DNA of 64,000 nt from Halobacterium sp. DL1 (GCA_000230955.3 CP007060.1:1364001-1428000); one strand, 5' to 3'; counted from the first letter of the stretch, positions 18,099 to 27,573 are shown. Numbers and translations: made by a program. Notes: generated from the sequence alone by a model not told the origin.

Positions 18099-19190
18099 AT
18101 GCCACGCGAGGAGATCGCTCAGTTCACCATCGACTCGGTACAGGTGCTCTCGGAGGACGAGACCGTCGACGAGGAACTCGTCCCCTCGCTGTCCGACGAC
18201 GAACTGCTAGAACTGTACGAGGAGATGAAGCGCTCGCGTCGCCTCGACGAGCGGGCCATCGCGTTGCAGCGGCGCGGGGAGATCGGCACGTACGCGCCGG
18301 CCATCGGCCAGGAGGCCGCCCAGGTCGGGAGCGCGTTCGCGATGGCCGAAGAGGACTGGCTCGTGCCCTCGTTCCGCGAGGGGCCAGCGCTCCTCGCACA
18401 CGGTGTCGAACCGCATCAGTTGCTCTGGTACGCGATGGGGATGGAGGAGGGCGCCGAGATTCCCGGCGGCGAGGGCGCGCTCCCACCGTCGATTCCAGTC
18501 GGCACCCAGCCGCTCCACGCCGTCGGCGTCGGCTGGGGGGAGTCACTCCAGGGACGCTCGAACGTCGCGGTCACCTACTTCGGGGACGGCGCGACCAGCG
18601 AGGGCGACGTCTACGAGGCGCTCAACTTCGCGGGCGTCTACGACGCCCAGACCGTCTTCGTCTGTCAGAACAACCGCTACGCTATCTCGACGCGCCTCGC
18701 CGACCAGACCGCCGCCGAGACGCTCGCACAGAAGGCCATCGCGGCGGGTATCGAGGGCATCCGCGTCGACGGCAACGACGTCCTCGGCGTCTACCGCGTG
18801 GCGAAGGAGGCCATCGAGAAGGCGAGAGACGGCGAACCGGTGCTGATAGAGGCGCTCACCTACCGGCGCTCGATGCACACGACGTCCGACGACCCCTCCG
18901 TCTACCGGGAGTCGGAGGAGGAGGACGAGTGGGCAGCCAGGGACCCAATCGTCCGCTTCCAGGTGTACCTCCGGAACCGGGGGATTCTCGACGACGAGAC
19001 GGTGGCGGAGATCGACGAGCGCATCGAGACCGAACTCGCTGCGGAGATTGAGAAGGCCAGGGAGGGCGAGGCAGACGTCGACCCGGCGGACATGTTCCGG
19101 CACGTGTACGAGGAGATGCCGGCGTCCCTGGAGCGACAGATGGCCACGTTCGAGTCGGCCGGCCTGCCCGGCGGTGAGACGGATGGTTGA
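18099..19190 (+). CDS. 2-oxoacid dehydrogenase E1 component, alpha subunit
   Basis: The thiamine-diphosphate-binding subunit of a pyruvate or branched-chain 2-oxoacid dehydrogenase E1. It is 363 residues. The ThDP/Mg motif is GDG (162-164) through NN (191-192). The loop TSDDPSVYR (about 262-270) corresponds to the regulatory loop phosphorylated in mitochondrial E1 alpha. It forms an alpha2beta2 enzyme with the next gene, which overlaps it by 8 bp. No lipoyl E2 or E3 gene is nearby. Haloarchaea usually oxidise pyruvate with a ferredoxin oxidoreductase, so the substrate here may be a branched-chain or other 2-oxoacid. Confidence 0.92.
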   Translation: MPREEIAQFTIDSVQVLSEDETVDEELVPSLSDDELLELYEEMKRSRRLDERAIALQRRGEIGTYAPAIGQEAAQVGSAFAMAEEDWLVPSFREGPALLAHGVEPHQLLWYAMGMEEGAEIPGGEGALPPSIPVGTQPLHAVGVGWGESLQGRSNVAVTYFGDGATSEGDVYEALNFAGVYDAQTVFVCQNNRYAISTRLADQTAAETLAQKAIAAGIEGIRVDGNDVLGVYRVAKEAIEKARDGEPVLIEALTYRRSMHTTSDDPSVYRESEEEDEWAARDPIVRFQVYLRNRGILDDETVAEIDERIETELAAEIEKAREGEADVDPADMFRHVYEEMPASLERQMATFESAGLPGGETDG

Positions 19191-20148
19191 ACAGCTCCGG
19201 ATGGTCGAGGCCGTCCGCGAGACGCTGCGCGGGGAACTGGAACGGGACGACAGCGTCGTCGTTTATGGCGAGGACGTCGCCCGTGCGGGCGGCGTGTTCC
19301 GGGCGACGGAAGGGTTGGTCGACGATTACCCTGACCGGGTCTTCGACACGCCCGTCGCGGAGGCGGGCATCATCGGGACCGGCGTCGGCCTCGCCGCGAC
19401 TGGGCTCCGACCAGTGCCCGAGATCCAGTTCCAGAGCTTCCTCTACCAGGGGTTCCACCAGCTCGCCCAGCACGTCGCCCGCATCCGCAGCCGCACCCGC
19501 GGGACTATCACCTGCCCGATGACCATCCGGACGCCGTACGGCGGCGGCATCCACGCACTCGAACTCCACTCCGAGAGCTTCGAGGCGGGGTTCGCCCACG
19601 TCCCCGGACTGAAGGTCGTTGTCCCGTCGACGCCGGCCGAGACGACCGGCCTGCTCAGGACTGCCGTCCGCCACCCCGACCCCGTCGTCTTCATGGAGCC
19701 GACCCGGATCTACCGAGCCTTCCGCGAGGAGGTGCCCGACGACCACGAGATTCCGCTCGGAGAGGCCCGCCTGGCGGCCGAAGGCGACGACGTGACGGTC
19801 GTCGCGTGGGGGTCGATGCTCCGCGAGACGCTGGACGCCGTCGAGGACCTGGACGCGAGCGTCGAGGTCGTCGACCCGCGGACCATCTACCCACTTGACA
19901 CCGAGACCATCGTCGACTCGGTGAAGAAGACCGGTCGCTGCGTCGTCGTCCACGAGGCGCCCCGGACCGGCGGGATGGCCGGCGAGATAACGGCCCGCGT
20001 CAACGAGGAGGCGTTCCTCCACCTCGAAGCGCCCGTCGAGCGGGTCACCGGCTACGACGTGCCGGTGCCGATGTTCGCTCGCGAGGACGACTACGTCCCG
20101 GACACCGACCGCATCGCCGCCGGCATCCAGCGCGCACTCGACTTCTAG
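19183..20148 (+). CDS. 2-oxoacid dehydrogenase E1 component, beta subunit
   Basis: A 321-residue partner of the E1 alpha subunit. It has the N-terminal transketolase pyrimidine-binding domain with VVVYGEDVARAGGVF, the family stretch VFDTPVAEAGIIGTGVGLA, and a C-terminal domain with VVDPRTIYPLD and VVHEAPRTGGMAGE. The ATG at 19183 lies eight bases inside the end of the alpha gene. The open frame further upstream is Arg-rich antisense-type sequence and is rejected. Together the pair should decarboxylate a 2-oxoacid and transfer the acyl group to a lipoylated E2 encoded elsewhere. Confidence 0.92.
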   Translation: MVEQLRMVEAVRETLRGELERDDSVVVYGEDVARAGGVFRATEGLVDDYPDRVFDTPVAEAGIIGTGVGLAATGLRPVPEIQFQSFLYQGFHQLAQHVARIRSRTRGTITCPMTIRTPYGGGIHALELHSESFEAGFAHVPGLKVVVPSTPAETTGLLRTAVRHPDPVVFMEPTRIYRAFREEVPDDHEIPLGEARLAAEGDDVTVVAWGSMLRETLDAVEDLDASVEVVDPRTIYPLDTETIVDSVKKTGRCVVVHEAPRTGGMAGEITARVNEEAFLHLEAPVERVTGYDVPVPMFAREDDYVPDTDRIAAGIQRALDF

Positions 20149-20217
20149 GCGCGGTGGTTCGACTCGCTCCGGCCGGGTGGCCGGGAACGCCTCGAACAGT
20201 ACTGCGACGCCACCTGA

Positions 20218-20227
20218 GCTTTATTGG
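20218..20227 (+). promoter_or_regulatory. BoxA element of the antiporter operon
   Basis: GCTTTATTGG lies about 28 bp before the ATG at 20250. It separates the antiporter operon transcriptionally from the E1 genes and supports 20250 as the start. Confidence 0.55.
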
Positions 20228-20249
20228 ACTGCCGAACCCCCGTACTACC

Positions 20250-20747
20250 ATGGTCATCTACGAGGCGGACGTTCCTGGCGTCGGCAAACGGTTCGACGTG
20301 GAGGTGGGTGACGAAGAGCGCCTGGTCGTCATCGTCCACCACGACGGCAGACGCGAGATCTACCGGCGGGACCACCCGGACGCGGACGCCGAGAAGCTGT
20401 TCGACCTCTCCTCGTCGGAGGCAAGACAGGTCGCGAACGTCCTCCAGGGCGCCGACTTCCAGCCGCTGGACCTCGACGAGGTCGACGTGCCGCTGGGGAA
20501 CGCCTTCATGGAGTGGGTGGAGATTCCCGACGACTCCCCGCTCACCGGCGAGACCATCGCCGACGCGAAACTCCGCGAGCAGACGGGGACGACCGTCGTG
20601 GCCATCCAGCGGGACGACGAGACGATCGGGAGTCCGGAACCCGACACCGTGCTCTCGACGGGCGACATCCTCGTCGTCATCGGTTCGCGGGAAGAGCAGC
20701 GGGCGCTCGACACGCTCCTCGAGACGGGGTCGGTCGAGAACGCCTAG
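20250..20747 (+). CDS. TrkA-C domain regulatory subunit of a cation/proton antiporter
   Basis: A 165-residue soluble protein. The N-terminal part is a small domain beginning MVIYEADVPGVGKRFDVEVG, and the C-terminal part (about 80-160) is a TrkA-C (RCK-C) domain with IPDDSPLTGETIADAKLRE and DTVLSTGDILVVIGS. It resembles the AmhM/YhaT subunits that gate K+ or NH4+ efflux antiporters by ligand binding. The stop is directly followed by the ATG of the antiporter gene, so the two form one complex. Confidence 0.9.
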   Translation: MVIYEADVPGVGKRFDVEVGDEERLVVIVHHDGRREIYRRDHPDADAEKLFDLSSSEARQVANVLQGADFQPLDLDEVDVPLGNAFMEWVEIPDDSPLTGETIADAKLREQTGTTVVAIQRDDETIGSPEPDTVLSTGDILVVIGSREEQRALDTLLETGSVENA

Positions 20748-21932
20748 ATGGCGGGACCGCTCCTCCTGGAGATCGGTATCGCGTTGCTCGCGCTCACCGT
20801 CGTGGGCGCGCTCGCCCAGCGCTACCAGCAGTCGGTGATTCCCGCGTACATCGGGGCCGGCATCCTCGTCGGGCCCTACGTTCCGACGTCCTTCGGCGGG
20901 TTCTCGCTGCGCCTCGTCTCCGACAGCGAGTTCGTCAACACCGTCGCGGAGCTCGGCATCATCCTGTTGCTGTTCTTCCTCGGACTCGAGTTCAGCATCG
21001 GGACGCTCCTCCGGAACCGCAACAGGCTGGCGAAGGTCGGCGCGATAGACCTCGTCGCGAACGCCCTCGTCGGCGTCGCCATCGCCGCGGCGTTCGGGTT
21101 CGGGCTGACTGGAATCATCCTCGTCGCCGGCGTCGTCTACATCTCCTCGAGCGCGGTCATCACGAAGGGGCTTACGGAGTTCGGCTGGCTCGCGAACCCG
21201 GAGAGCGAGGTCATCCTCAGCACGCTCGTCGTGGAGGACATCGTCATCGCGGTGTACCTGGCGGTCGTCTCCGCGGCCGTCGTCGGGAGCGGCCCCATCA
21301 GCGAGGCAGCGGTGACCGTCGTGCAGTCGTTCGCCTTCCTGGCGGTGCTCGCCGCCGTCGCGTACTACGGGACGAACTACGTCGGGCGCGTCTTCGCCGT
21401 CGACTCCGACGAACTGTTCGTCCTCCGCGTGCTCGGCGTGACCGTCTTCCTCGGCGCCGTCGCCCTCCAGATCGGCGTCAGCGAGGCCGTCGCCGCGTTC
21501 TTCGTCGGCACCGCGTTCAACGGCTCCGGCCTTGAGGACCGCATCGAACACCTCCTCTCCCCGGTCCGGGACGTCTTCGCGGCCCTGTTCTTCTTCTCCA
21601 TCGGCCTCGCGACGGACCTGCTGGTCGTCGTGGACGTCTGGCTGTTCGTCGCCGTGGCCGTGGTCTGTACGGCGGTGTCGAAGCTACTGAGCGGCTTCGC
21701 GAGCGGTCGCGTCTTCGGGCTCACCGACCACCGGTCGGCCAGGGTCGGCCTCGGTCTGGTCGCCCGCGGCGAGTTCTCCCTCATCATCGCGACGGTGGCG
21801 GCCACGAGCGCCATCCCCGCCGTCAGCCAGTCGATACCCGCGTTCACCGTCGGCTACGTGCTCGTGATGAGTCTCGTCGGCTCGCTGTCCATCCAGCACG
21901 GCTCCCGGCTCTCCTCACTGGTCCAGTCGTAG
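20748..21932 (+). CDS. CPA2-family cation:proton antiporter (KefB/AmhT-like)
   Basis: A 394-residue integral membrane protein with about 12 spans of the monovalent cation:proton antiporter-2 family. Characteristic features are the early IPAYIGAGILVGPYV segment, LLLFFLGLEFS, and the late LGLVARGEFSLIIA motif. No cytoplasmic RCK domain is fused to it; the preceding gene supplies it in trans, as in AmhM-AmhT. The likely job is K+ or Na+ exchange for protons in a cell that holds molar KCl. The ion cannot be decided from sequence. Confidence 0.92.
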   Translation: MAGPLLLEIGIALLALTVVGALAQRYQQSVIPAYIGAGILVGPYVPTSFGGFSLRLVSDSEFVNTVAELGIILLLFFLGLEFSIGTLLRNRNRLAKVGAIDLVANALVGVAIAAAFGFGLTGIILVAGVVYISSSAVITKGLTEFGWLANPESEVILSTLVVEDIVIAVYLAVVSAAVVGSGPISEAAVTVVQSFAFLAVLAAVAYYGTNYVGRVFAVDSDELFVLRVLGVTVFLGAVALQIGVSEAVAAFFVGTAFNGSGLEDRIEHLLSPVRDVFAALFFFSIGLATDLLVVVDVWLFVAVAVVCTAVSKLLSGFASGRVFGLTDHRSARVGLGLVARGEFSLIIATVAATSAIPAVSQSIPAFTVGYVLVMSLVGSLSIQHGSRLSSLVQS

Positions 21933-21977
21933 GCGACCGGCTGGGTCCACGGGAACCTCCCACCCGGATTCCGAACC

Positions 21978-21986
21978 GGTTACGTG
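21978..21986 (+). promoter_or_regulatory. BoxA-like element of the Nudix gene
   Basis: GGTTACGTG, centred about 26 bp before the ATG at 22008, is consistent with leaderless transcription. Confidence 0.4.
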
Positions 21987-22007
21987 CTATCGGTGTCCTG
22001 AGCGACC

Positions 22008-22478
22008 ATGGAGACGACTCGCCACTTCACCGCGACCGTCTACGTCGTCAACGACGGCGCGACCGCCCTCCACGAACACGACCGACTCGGCATTCGCATC
22101 CCGCCCGGCGGCCACGTCGACCGCGACGAACTTCCCCACGAGGCCGGCGTCCGCGAGGTCCGCGAGGAGACCGGCCTCGAAGCGACGATTCTCGGCGACG
22201 CGCCCGACGTCCCCGCGCCGGACGGTCGAGCGCTCCCCAGCCCCCGCTACCAGATGCTGTACGACATCGACGTCCATGAGGACGGGCGGGTCGCCCACCA
22301 GCACATCGACCACCTCTACTTCGCCATCGTCCCGTCGCGGGACATCGACCCCGCGTCGGGCGAGGAACCTCCTGGTGCGTGGGAGTGGTACACGCCCGCG
22401 GACCTCCGTGGGAGCGACCTCGACGCCGACACCGTCCAGCTCGGCCTGGAGGCCATCGAGGCCGCCTGCGACGGTTAG
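22008..22478 (+). CDS. Nudix hydrolase
   Basis: A 156-residue protein with a complete Nudix box GX5EX7REUXEEXGU at about residues 36-58: GGHVDRDELPHEAGV then REVREETGL. It hydrolyses a nucleoside diphosphate linked to some moiety with Mg2+, but the substrate cannot be assigned. The segment HIDHLYFAIVPS and a C-terminal WYTPADL stretch resemble the ADP-ribose or m7G-type subgroups only loosely. It converges on the asparagine-synthase-like gene with a four-base overlap of the stops. Confidence 0.88.
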   Translation: METTRHFTATVYVVNDGATALHEHDRLGIRIPPGGHVDRDELPHEAGVREVREETGLEATILGDAPDVPAPDGRALPSPRYQMLYDIDVHEDGRVAHQHIDHLYFAIVPSRDIDPASGEEPPGAWEWYTPADLRGSDLDADTVQLGLEAIEAACDG

Positions 22479-23539
22479 CGGCGACTCTCGACGTACTTCG
22501 TCACGTGGTCGTCCATCCGGCGCTTGAAGCCGGCCTGCCGGGCCAGACGGTCGACCTCGCGGGCGACCAGACTCCCGTACTGCACGGCCTTCTTCTCGCG
22601 GTCCGCGACCGGGTCGGGGAGCCACTCCCGTGCGGCCTCGCGGAGCGCGCGCTTCCGCACGCCGCCCGAGACCAGCCACTCTTCGGACAGCGTCAGCGCC
22701 GCGCGCACCACGTGGTCGTGGAGCAGCGGCGTCACGGGTTCGACGCCGGCGGCCCGCAGCGCACGGATGTCGCGCTCTAGCTGGTTCGGCAGTGTCTCCA
22801 GGACCTCCCGGCGCGCGCCGCGGACGGTGTCGGCCTCGACCCGCGGGTCCTCTGGTGCCTTCGCCACCTTCGCGTAGCCGCCGAACAGTTCGTCGGCGCC
22901 CTGTCCGAGCGCGAGGCGGTCGTAGCCGTCCGCGGCGGCCCGCCGCGCGACAAGGTATAGCGGGAGCGCTATCTGGACGTCCATCGCGTTCGTCCGCCCG
23001 ATTACCCGTGACACGTCCGGCACAGCGTCCTCGATGTCCGATAGGCTGACCTCGTGGACGCGCAGGTCGCCCTCGCACCCCATCGCGGCGGCGGAGTCCC
23101 GTGCGGCCTCGACGTCCGCGCTGCCCTCGAAGCCGACGACGTACAGTGGGGCGTCGAGCTGCGCTGCGACTAGCGCGGAGTCGACGCCGCCGGAGAACGC
23201 GACCGCTAGACCGTCGGTGTCGACGTCGTCGAGCACGCTGTCGATGGCGTCGCGCACCCGCTCGACCGGTCGTTCGTCGTTCGCTGGTACGTCCGGGAGC
23301 GTCCAGACCCGGCGTGTCTCCCCCGATTCACGGACGTGGCCAGCGGGGAGTAGCGTCGACCTCGGCAGTTCGTCGGGGTCGTGGCTCCACTCCACCCCGT
23401 CGTAGTAACAGAGTTCGCGTCCGAGCACGTCGCGGACCAGTCGGCCGTCCGGGAGTTCGCCGGCGAAGCCACCAGTCCCTGGGAGGGGGTCGCCGGATTC
23501 GAGCGCCGCGGCGACCGTTTCGGTGGCCGCCCCGCGCAT
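22475..23539 (-). CDS. Asparagine-synthase-like ATP pyrophosphatase without glutaminase domain
   Basis: A 354-residue protein corresponding to the C-terminal synthetase domain of AsnB. The PP-loop SGGVDSALVA begins at residue 116 for AMP formation, and GQGADELFGGYAKVAK further on matches the ATP/substrate region. The N-terminal 100 residues are short and lack the Cys-initiated Ntn glutaminase domain, so ammonia or another amine must be the nitrogen donor. The start overlaps the stop of the PHP gene by one base (TGATG). It may be an amide ligase or a tRNA/metabolite-modifying enzyme rather than asparagine synthetase. Confidence 0.83.
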   Translation of the reverse strand: MRGAATETVAAALESGDPLPGTGGFAGELPDGRLVRDVLGRELCYYDGVEWSHDPDELPRSTLLPAGHVRESGETRRVWTLPDVPANDERPVERVRDAIDSVLDDVDTDGLAVAFSGGVDSALVAAQLDAPLYVVGFEGSADVEAARDSAAAMGCEGDLRVHEVSLSDIEDAVPDVSRVIGRTNAMDVQIALPLYLVARRAAADGYDRLALGQGADELFGGYAKVAKAPEDPRVEADTVRGARREVLETLPNQLERDIRALRAAGVEPVTPLLHDHVVRAALTLSEEWLVSGGVRKRALREAAREWLPDPVADREKKAVQYGSLVAREVDRLARQAGFKRRMDDHVTKYVESRR

Positions 23540-24222
23540 CAGAAGAACTCCGAGAAACGGTTGCGCACGCGGCGTTTCGCGCCGCCGGCGGCCTGCCGGA
23601 AGCTGATGTACCACGGCGTGCGCTTGCCCTCCACGCTCGTCTCGCCGCGGCGAATCGCGTCCAGAATCGCGGACAGCGAGTGGTCGTCTGCGCCCACCCG
23701 AGTGACGGCCTGCCCCACCATCTCCGCGATGTGGGCGTCGCTGCCCGCTGTCATCGGGAGGTTCCGGTTGAGCGCGAACGCCTCGGCCTGGCGGTTCGCC
23801 CGCCCGGTGAGTAGCCGCGAGTTGTACACCTCGATTGCGTCCGCCGACGCGAGTTCGTCCCGCGTGATGTTGGCCGCGACGCCACTCCGTGAAGACTGGA
23901 ACGGGTGTGGCACGACGGCGATGCCGCCGCGGTCCCGTATCTCGTCGAGGGTCTCTACGAACGGGAGCCCCGAGGGCACCGCATCGTGGACGCCGATGGC
24001 CAGCACGTGGCCGTCGGCGCTGGTCACCTCCATCCCGGGGATGCCGACGAGGTCGTACTTCGGCGCCAGGTCCGCGGCGCGCAGGCTCGCCGTTATCTCG
24101 TCGTGGTCCGTGACCGCGAGCGCGTCCAGACCCACCGCCTGGGCCTGCTCCAGCAGCATCTCGACGGGGTCCCGGCCGTCGTGGGAGAGCTCGGAGTGGG
24201 TGTGCAGCTCGACGGACAGCAC
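23539..24222 (-). CDS. PHP-domain metal-dependent phosphoesterase
   Basis: A 227-residue PHP (polymerase and histidinol phosphatase) protein. The HTH metal motif sits at residues 7-9 (ELHTHSELSHDG), followed by AVTDHDE, the VVPHPF motif, and the C-terminal TAGSDAHIAEMVG motif with its metal-binding Asp/His. The family hydrolyses phosphoesters, for example 3',5'-bisphosphates or histidinol phosphate. I chose the GTG at 24222, nine codons below the first ATG, because it gives the usual N-terminus beginning at the HTH strand and has a T-rich element about 28 bp upstream. It is coupled to the asparagine-synthase-like gene. Confidence 0.83.
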   Translation of the reverse strand: MLSVELHTHSELSHDGRDPVEMLLEQAQAVGLDALAVTDHDEITASLRAADLAPKYDLVGIPGMEVTSADGHVLAIGVHDAVPSGLPFVETLDEIRDRGGIAVVPHPFQSSRSGVAANITRDELASADAIEVYNSRLLTGRANRQAEAFALNRNLPMTAGSDAHIAEMVGQAVTRVGADDHSLSAILDAIRRGETSVEGKRTPWYISFRQAAGGAKRRVRNRFSEFF

Positions 24223-24352
24223 GGAACAAGATTGCAGGGGGGTCGGCAAAAGCGCCCCGGTACGGACCTCCCTCGCTGGGACCTGCCCGGCGGAGTTGCA
24301 CGAGCGTGCACATAGAAACGACTAAACTCACGCAGAAGAACCAAGAAGGTGA

Positions 24353-26452
24353 ATGCCACTCGCCGACTCGGACCGCCGTCTGGTCGAAGCCGAACTCGGC
24401 CGCGACCCCACGCCCGCGGAGGTCGCGCTCTTCGAGAACCTCTGGAGCGAACACTGCGCGTACCGCTCCTCGCGCCCGCTGCTGTCTGCCTTCGACAGCG
24501 AGAGCGAGGACGTCGTCGTCGGCCCCGGAGACGACGCCGCGGTCGTCTCGGTGACCGACGACCTCTATCTCACGTTCGGCGTCGAGAGCCACAACCACCC
24601 CTCCTACGTCGACCCGTACGACGGCGCTGCGACCGGCGTCGGCGGCATCGTCCGGGACACGCTTTCGATGGGCGCCTACCCCATCGCGCTCGCGGACAGC
24701 CTCTACTTCGGGGGCTTCGACCGCGAGCACTCCCGCTACCTCCTGGAGGGCGTCGTGGAGGGAATCAGCGACTACGGCAACGCCATCGGCGTGCCGACGG
24801 TCGCCGGCTCCACGCAGTTCCACGACGGCTACGAGGGGAACCCGCTGGTCAACGTCGCCTGCGTCGGGCTGCTCCACGCCGACCGCCTCGTCACGGCCGC
24901 GGCCAAGGAACCGGGGAACAAACTCGTGCTCGTCGGCAACGGGACGGGACGCGACGGCCTCGGCGGCGCGAGTTTCGCCAGCGAGGACCTCGCGGAGGAC
25001 GCCGAGACGGAGGACCGGCCCGCTGTCCAGGTCGGCGACCCGTACACGGAGAAACTCCTCATCGAAGCCAACGAGACGCTACTCGACCGCGACCTCGTCG
25101 TCGCCGCCCGCGACCTGGGCGCGGCGGGCCTCGGCGGCGCGTCCTCCGAGATGGTCGCCCAGGGCGACCTCGGCGCGCGCATCGACCTGAACGCCGTCCA
25201 CCAGCGCGAACCGAACATGAACGCCCTCGAGATCCTCCTCGCGGAGTCCCAGGAGCGCATGTGCTACGAGGTCCGCCCGGATGACGTCGACGCCGTCCGC
25301 GAGGTCGCCGAACGCTACGACCTCGGCTGCTCGGTCATCGGCGACGTGACTGAGGGGAACTACGTCTGTGAGTTCGGCGGGGAGACAGTCGTCGACGCGC
25401 CCGCCGAGTTCCTCGCCGACGGCGCGCCGATGAACGACCTCGCTCGCGAGGACCCGCCGGTACCCGAGACCGACCTCCCGGAGGTCCCGCTCGGCGAGGC
25501 GTTCGACGCCGTGCTCGGGAGTCCGAACACCGCGAGCAAGCGCTGGGTGTACCGCCAGTACGACCACGAGGTCGGCAACCGGACGCTCCGGCGACCCGGC
25601 GAGGACGGCGCGCTGCTCGCGCTCCACGAAGCTGAGGAAGAGACCGCCGTCGCGCTCTCCGCGGGCGCGAACCCGAACTGGACCGACACGGACCCGTACC
25701 GTGGTGCGTACGCAACCGCCGTCGAGAACGCGACAAACCTCGCCGCGGCGGGCGCGCGACCGCTCGCAGCGGTCGACTGCCTGAACGGCGGCAACCCGGA
25801 GAAGCCCGCCGTCTACGGCGGCTTCGCGGCCGCAGTGGACGGCCTCGCGGACGGCTGCCGCGACCTCTCGGTCCCCGTCGTCGGCGGCAACGTCAGCCTC
25901 TACAACGACTCCGTCGCTGGTCCCGTGCCGCCGACGCCGACGCTCGCGATGCTCGGCGTCCGCGAGGGCTACGACGCGCCTGGGAGCGCGGTCAGCGGCG
26001 ACGGCGAACTCGTCCTCGTCGGCGGCCACGACGACACGCTCGGTGGCTCCGAGTACCTCGCGCAGTTCGACGGCAGCGACACGTTCCCCGACGTCGACGA
26101 CGCGGGAGTCGCGGCGGTCCGCAGGGCAGCTACCCACGACGCCACGCTCGCCGTCCACGACGTGAGCGACGGCGGCCTCGCGGTCACGCTCGCGGAGATG
26201 GTGACCGGGGACGCTGGCGTCGATGCAGACGTCCCGAGCATCGACGCGCTGTTCTCGGAGGCGCCCGGCCGGGCCGTCGTGGAGACGACGGACGCCGACG
26301 CGCTCGCGGACGAGGTCGCGGTGCCGGTCGTCTCACTCGGAACGGCGACCGAAGACGGAGGGCTGTCGCTGTCCGTCGGCGACGCTGGCGTCGAGTACGA
26401 CTTCGAGGAGATCGTGGCTGCTCGTGACGTGCTCGCCCGCGAACTGGACTAG
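24353..26452 (+). CDS. purL: Phosphoribosylformylglycinamidine synthase subunit PurL
   Basis: Large subunit of FGAM synthase, which amidates FGAR using ammonia from PurQ, with ATP. It is 699 residues, the archaeal/Gram-positive small-PurL size. Motifs in order are [45 protein letters not shown], the [10 protein letters not shown] region and the GTATEDGG end region. It is built of two AIRS-like halves, like PurM. purS and purQ are not adjacent. The stop overlaps the convergent small membrane protein gene by three bases. Confidence 0.97.
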   Translation: MPLADSDRRLVEAELGRDPTPAEVALFENLWSEHCAYRSSRPLLSAFDSESEDVVVGPGDDAAVVSVTDDLYLTFGVESHNHPSYVDPYDGAATGVGGIVRDTLSMGAYPIALADSLYFGGFDREHSRYLLEGVVEGISDYGNAIGVPTVAGSTQFHDGYEGNPLVNVACVGLLHADRLVTAAAKEPGNKLVLVGNGTGRDGLGGASFASEDLAEDAETEDRPAVQVGDPYTEKLLIEANETLLDRDLVVAARDLGAAGLGGASSEMVAQGDLGARIDLNAVHQREPNMNALEILLAESQERMCYEVRPDDVDAVREVAERYDLGCSVIGDVTEGNYVCEFGGETVVDAPAEFLADGAPMNDLAREDPPVPETDLPEVPLGEAFDAVLGSPNTASKRWVYRQYDHEVGNRTLRRPGEDGALLALHEAEEETAVALSAGANPNWTDTDPYRGAYATAVENATNLAAAGARPLAAVDCLNGGNPEKPAVYGGFAAAVDGLADGCRDLSVPVVGGNVSLYNDSVAGPVPPTPTLAMLGVREGYDAPGSAVSGDGELVLVGGHDDTLGGSEYLAQFDGSDTFPDVDDAGVAAVRRAATHDATLAVHDVSDGGLAVTLAEMVTGDAGVDADVPSIDALFSEAPGRAVVETTDADALADEVAVPVVSLGTATEDGGLSLSVGDAGVEYDFEEIVAARDVLARELD

Positions 26453-26643
26453 GCCAGCGTCGGGAGGACGTACGCCACCGCGACGCCGACCAGCAGGACG
26501 AGGAAACCGACGAGAATCTTCCCCTTTGAGTACGCCTGCATCGGAGACGTGACGCGCTGGTCCGCCTCGCCGCCCTCGTGGGCGTCGGGGTCGTGGGCCG
26601 TCCCTGGAGCGTCGCCGTGCGTATCGTCGTGGTCTGCGGTCAT
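26449..26643 (-). CDS. Small haloarchaeal membrane protein
   Basis: A 64-residue protein with an Asp/His/Glu-rich N-terminal half (residues 1-33), a conserved-looking [11 protein letters not shown] motif, and a single C-terminal hydrophobic span (about 42-62) ending at the C-terminus. The topology suggests a tail-anchored protein. The His- and Asp-rich tail could bind divalent metal. Function unknown. The ATG at 26643 is preferred over 26739, because the extra residues carry three Arg/Gly-rich stretches unlike the acidic family pattern. Confidence 0.65.
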   Translation of the reverse strand: MTADHDDTHGDAPGTAHDPDAHEGGEADQRVTSPMQAYSKGKILVGFLVLLVGVAVAYVLPTLA

Positions 26644-26717
26644 GCGCGACGCTTCGAACGGGCCGTACTTGGCAGTACCGAACCAGGCGCCGCGGGCGCG
26701 GTGCGGACAGACGAAAC

Positions 26718-26726
26718 CCATATTCG
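26718..26726 (+). promoter_or_regulatory. BoxA element deciding the hisF start
   Basis: CCATATTCG, centred 26 bp before 26748, supports the internal ATG as the true hisF start over the ORF beginning at 26727, which would place the box within 10 bp of the start. Confidence 0.6.
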
Positions 26727-26747
26727 GTGTTCGCGCCAAGCGACGGT

Positions 26748-27557
26748 ATGCTCACCAAGCGCGTCGTGCCCTGCATCGACGTGGACATCGACGACGACGG
26801 GAACGCCGCGGTGTACACCGGCGTCAACTTCGAGGACCTCGAGTACACCGGCGACCCGGTGGAGATGGCCAAGCGGTACAACGAGTCGGGCGCCGACGAG
26901 TTCGTCTTCCTCGACATCACGGCGAGTTCGGACGGCCGCGAGACGATGCTCGACACCGTCTCCCGGGTCGCCGACGAGGTGTTCATCCCGCTCACCGTCG
27001 GCGGCGGCATCCGCGACACCGAGGACATCAAGGAAACGCTGCGGGCGGGCGCCGACAAGGTGTCTATCAACACCGGCGCGCTCGAACGCCCGGAACTCAT
27101 CACCGAGGGCGCGAAGGCGTTCGGGAGCCAGTGCATCGTCATCAGCGTCGACGCGAAGCGCCGCTTCGACGATCGCGGCGAGCAGTACGAGCAGGTGGAC
27201 GGCGAGTCCTGCTGGTTCGAGTGCATGGTGAAGGGCGGCACTGAAGGGACGGGCGTCGACGCGCTGGAGTGGGTTGCGGAGGCCGAGGAGCGCGGGGCCG
27301 GCGAACTGTTCGTCAACTCCATCGACGCCGACGGGACGAAGGAGGGGTACGACCTGCCGCTGACGGGCGCCGTCTGCGACACCGTCTCGACGCCCGTCAT
27401 CGCGTCCTCGGGCTGCGGGTCGCCCCAGCACATGGTCGACGCCTTCGACGCCGGCGCGGACGCTGCGCTTGCGGCGTCCATCTTCCACTTTGGCGACTAC
27501 ACCGTCGAGGAGACGAAGCAGTACCTCGACGAACACGGCGTCCCGGTTCGCCATTGA
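26748..27557 (+). CDS. hisF: Imidazole glycerol phosphate synthase subunit HisF
   Basis: The cyclase subunit that joins PRFAR and ammonia to make IGP and AICAR in histidine synthesis; HisH supplies the ammonia. It is 269 residues in a (beta-alpha)8 barrel. The N-terminal active-site strand MLTKRVVPCIDV has Asp11. IPLTVGGGIRD holds the first phosphate loop, ISVDAKRRF the second catalytic Asp, and IASSGCGSPQHMVDAF the second phosphate site. The start is fixed by the homology and the BoxA position. AICAR links this gene functionally to purine synthesis, but it is not in an operon with purL. Confidence 0.96.
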   Translation: MLTKRVVPCIDVDIDDDGNAAVYTGVNFEDLEYTGDPVEMAKRYNESGADEFVFLDITASSDGRETMLDTVSRVADEVFIPLTVGGGIRDTEDIKETLRAGADKVSINTGALERPELITEGAKAFGSQCIVISVDAKRRFDDRGEQYEQVDGESCWFECMVKGGTEGTGVDALEWVAEAEERGAGELFVNSIDADGTKEGYDLPLTGAVCDTVSTPVIASSGCGSPQHMVDAFDAGADAALAASIFHFGDYTVEETKQYLDEHGVPVRH

Positions 27558-27573
27558 ACCCATCGGCGAACCA

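Noticed and set aside
26727-26747. Longer hisF start seven codons upstream
   Set aside because: A good BoxA at 26718-26726 would overlap it, and HisF homology begins at 26748.
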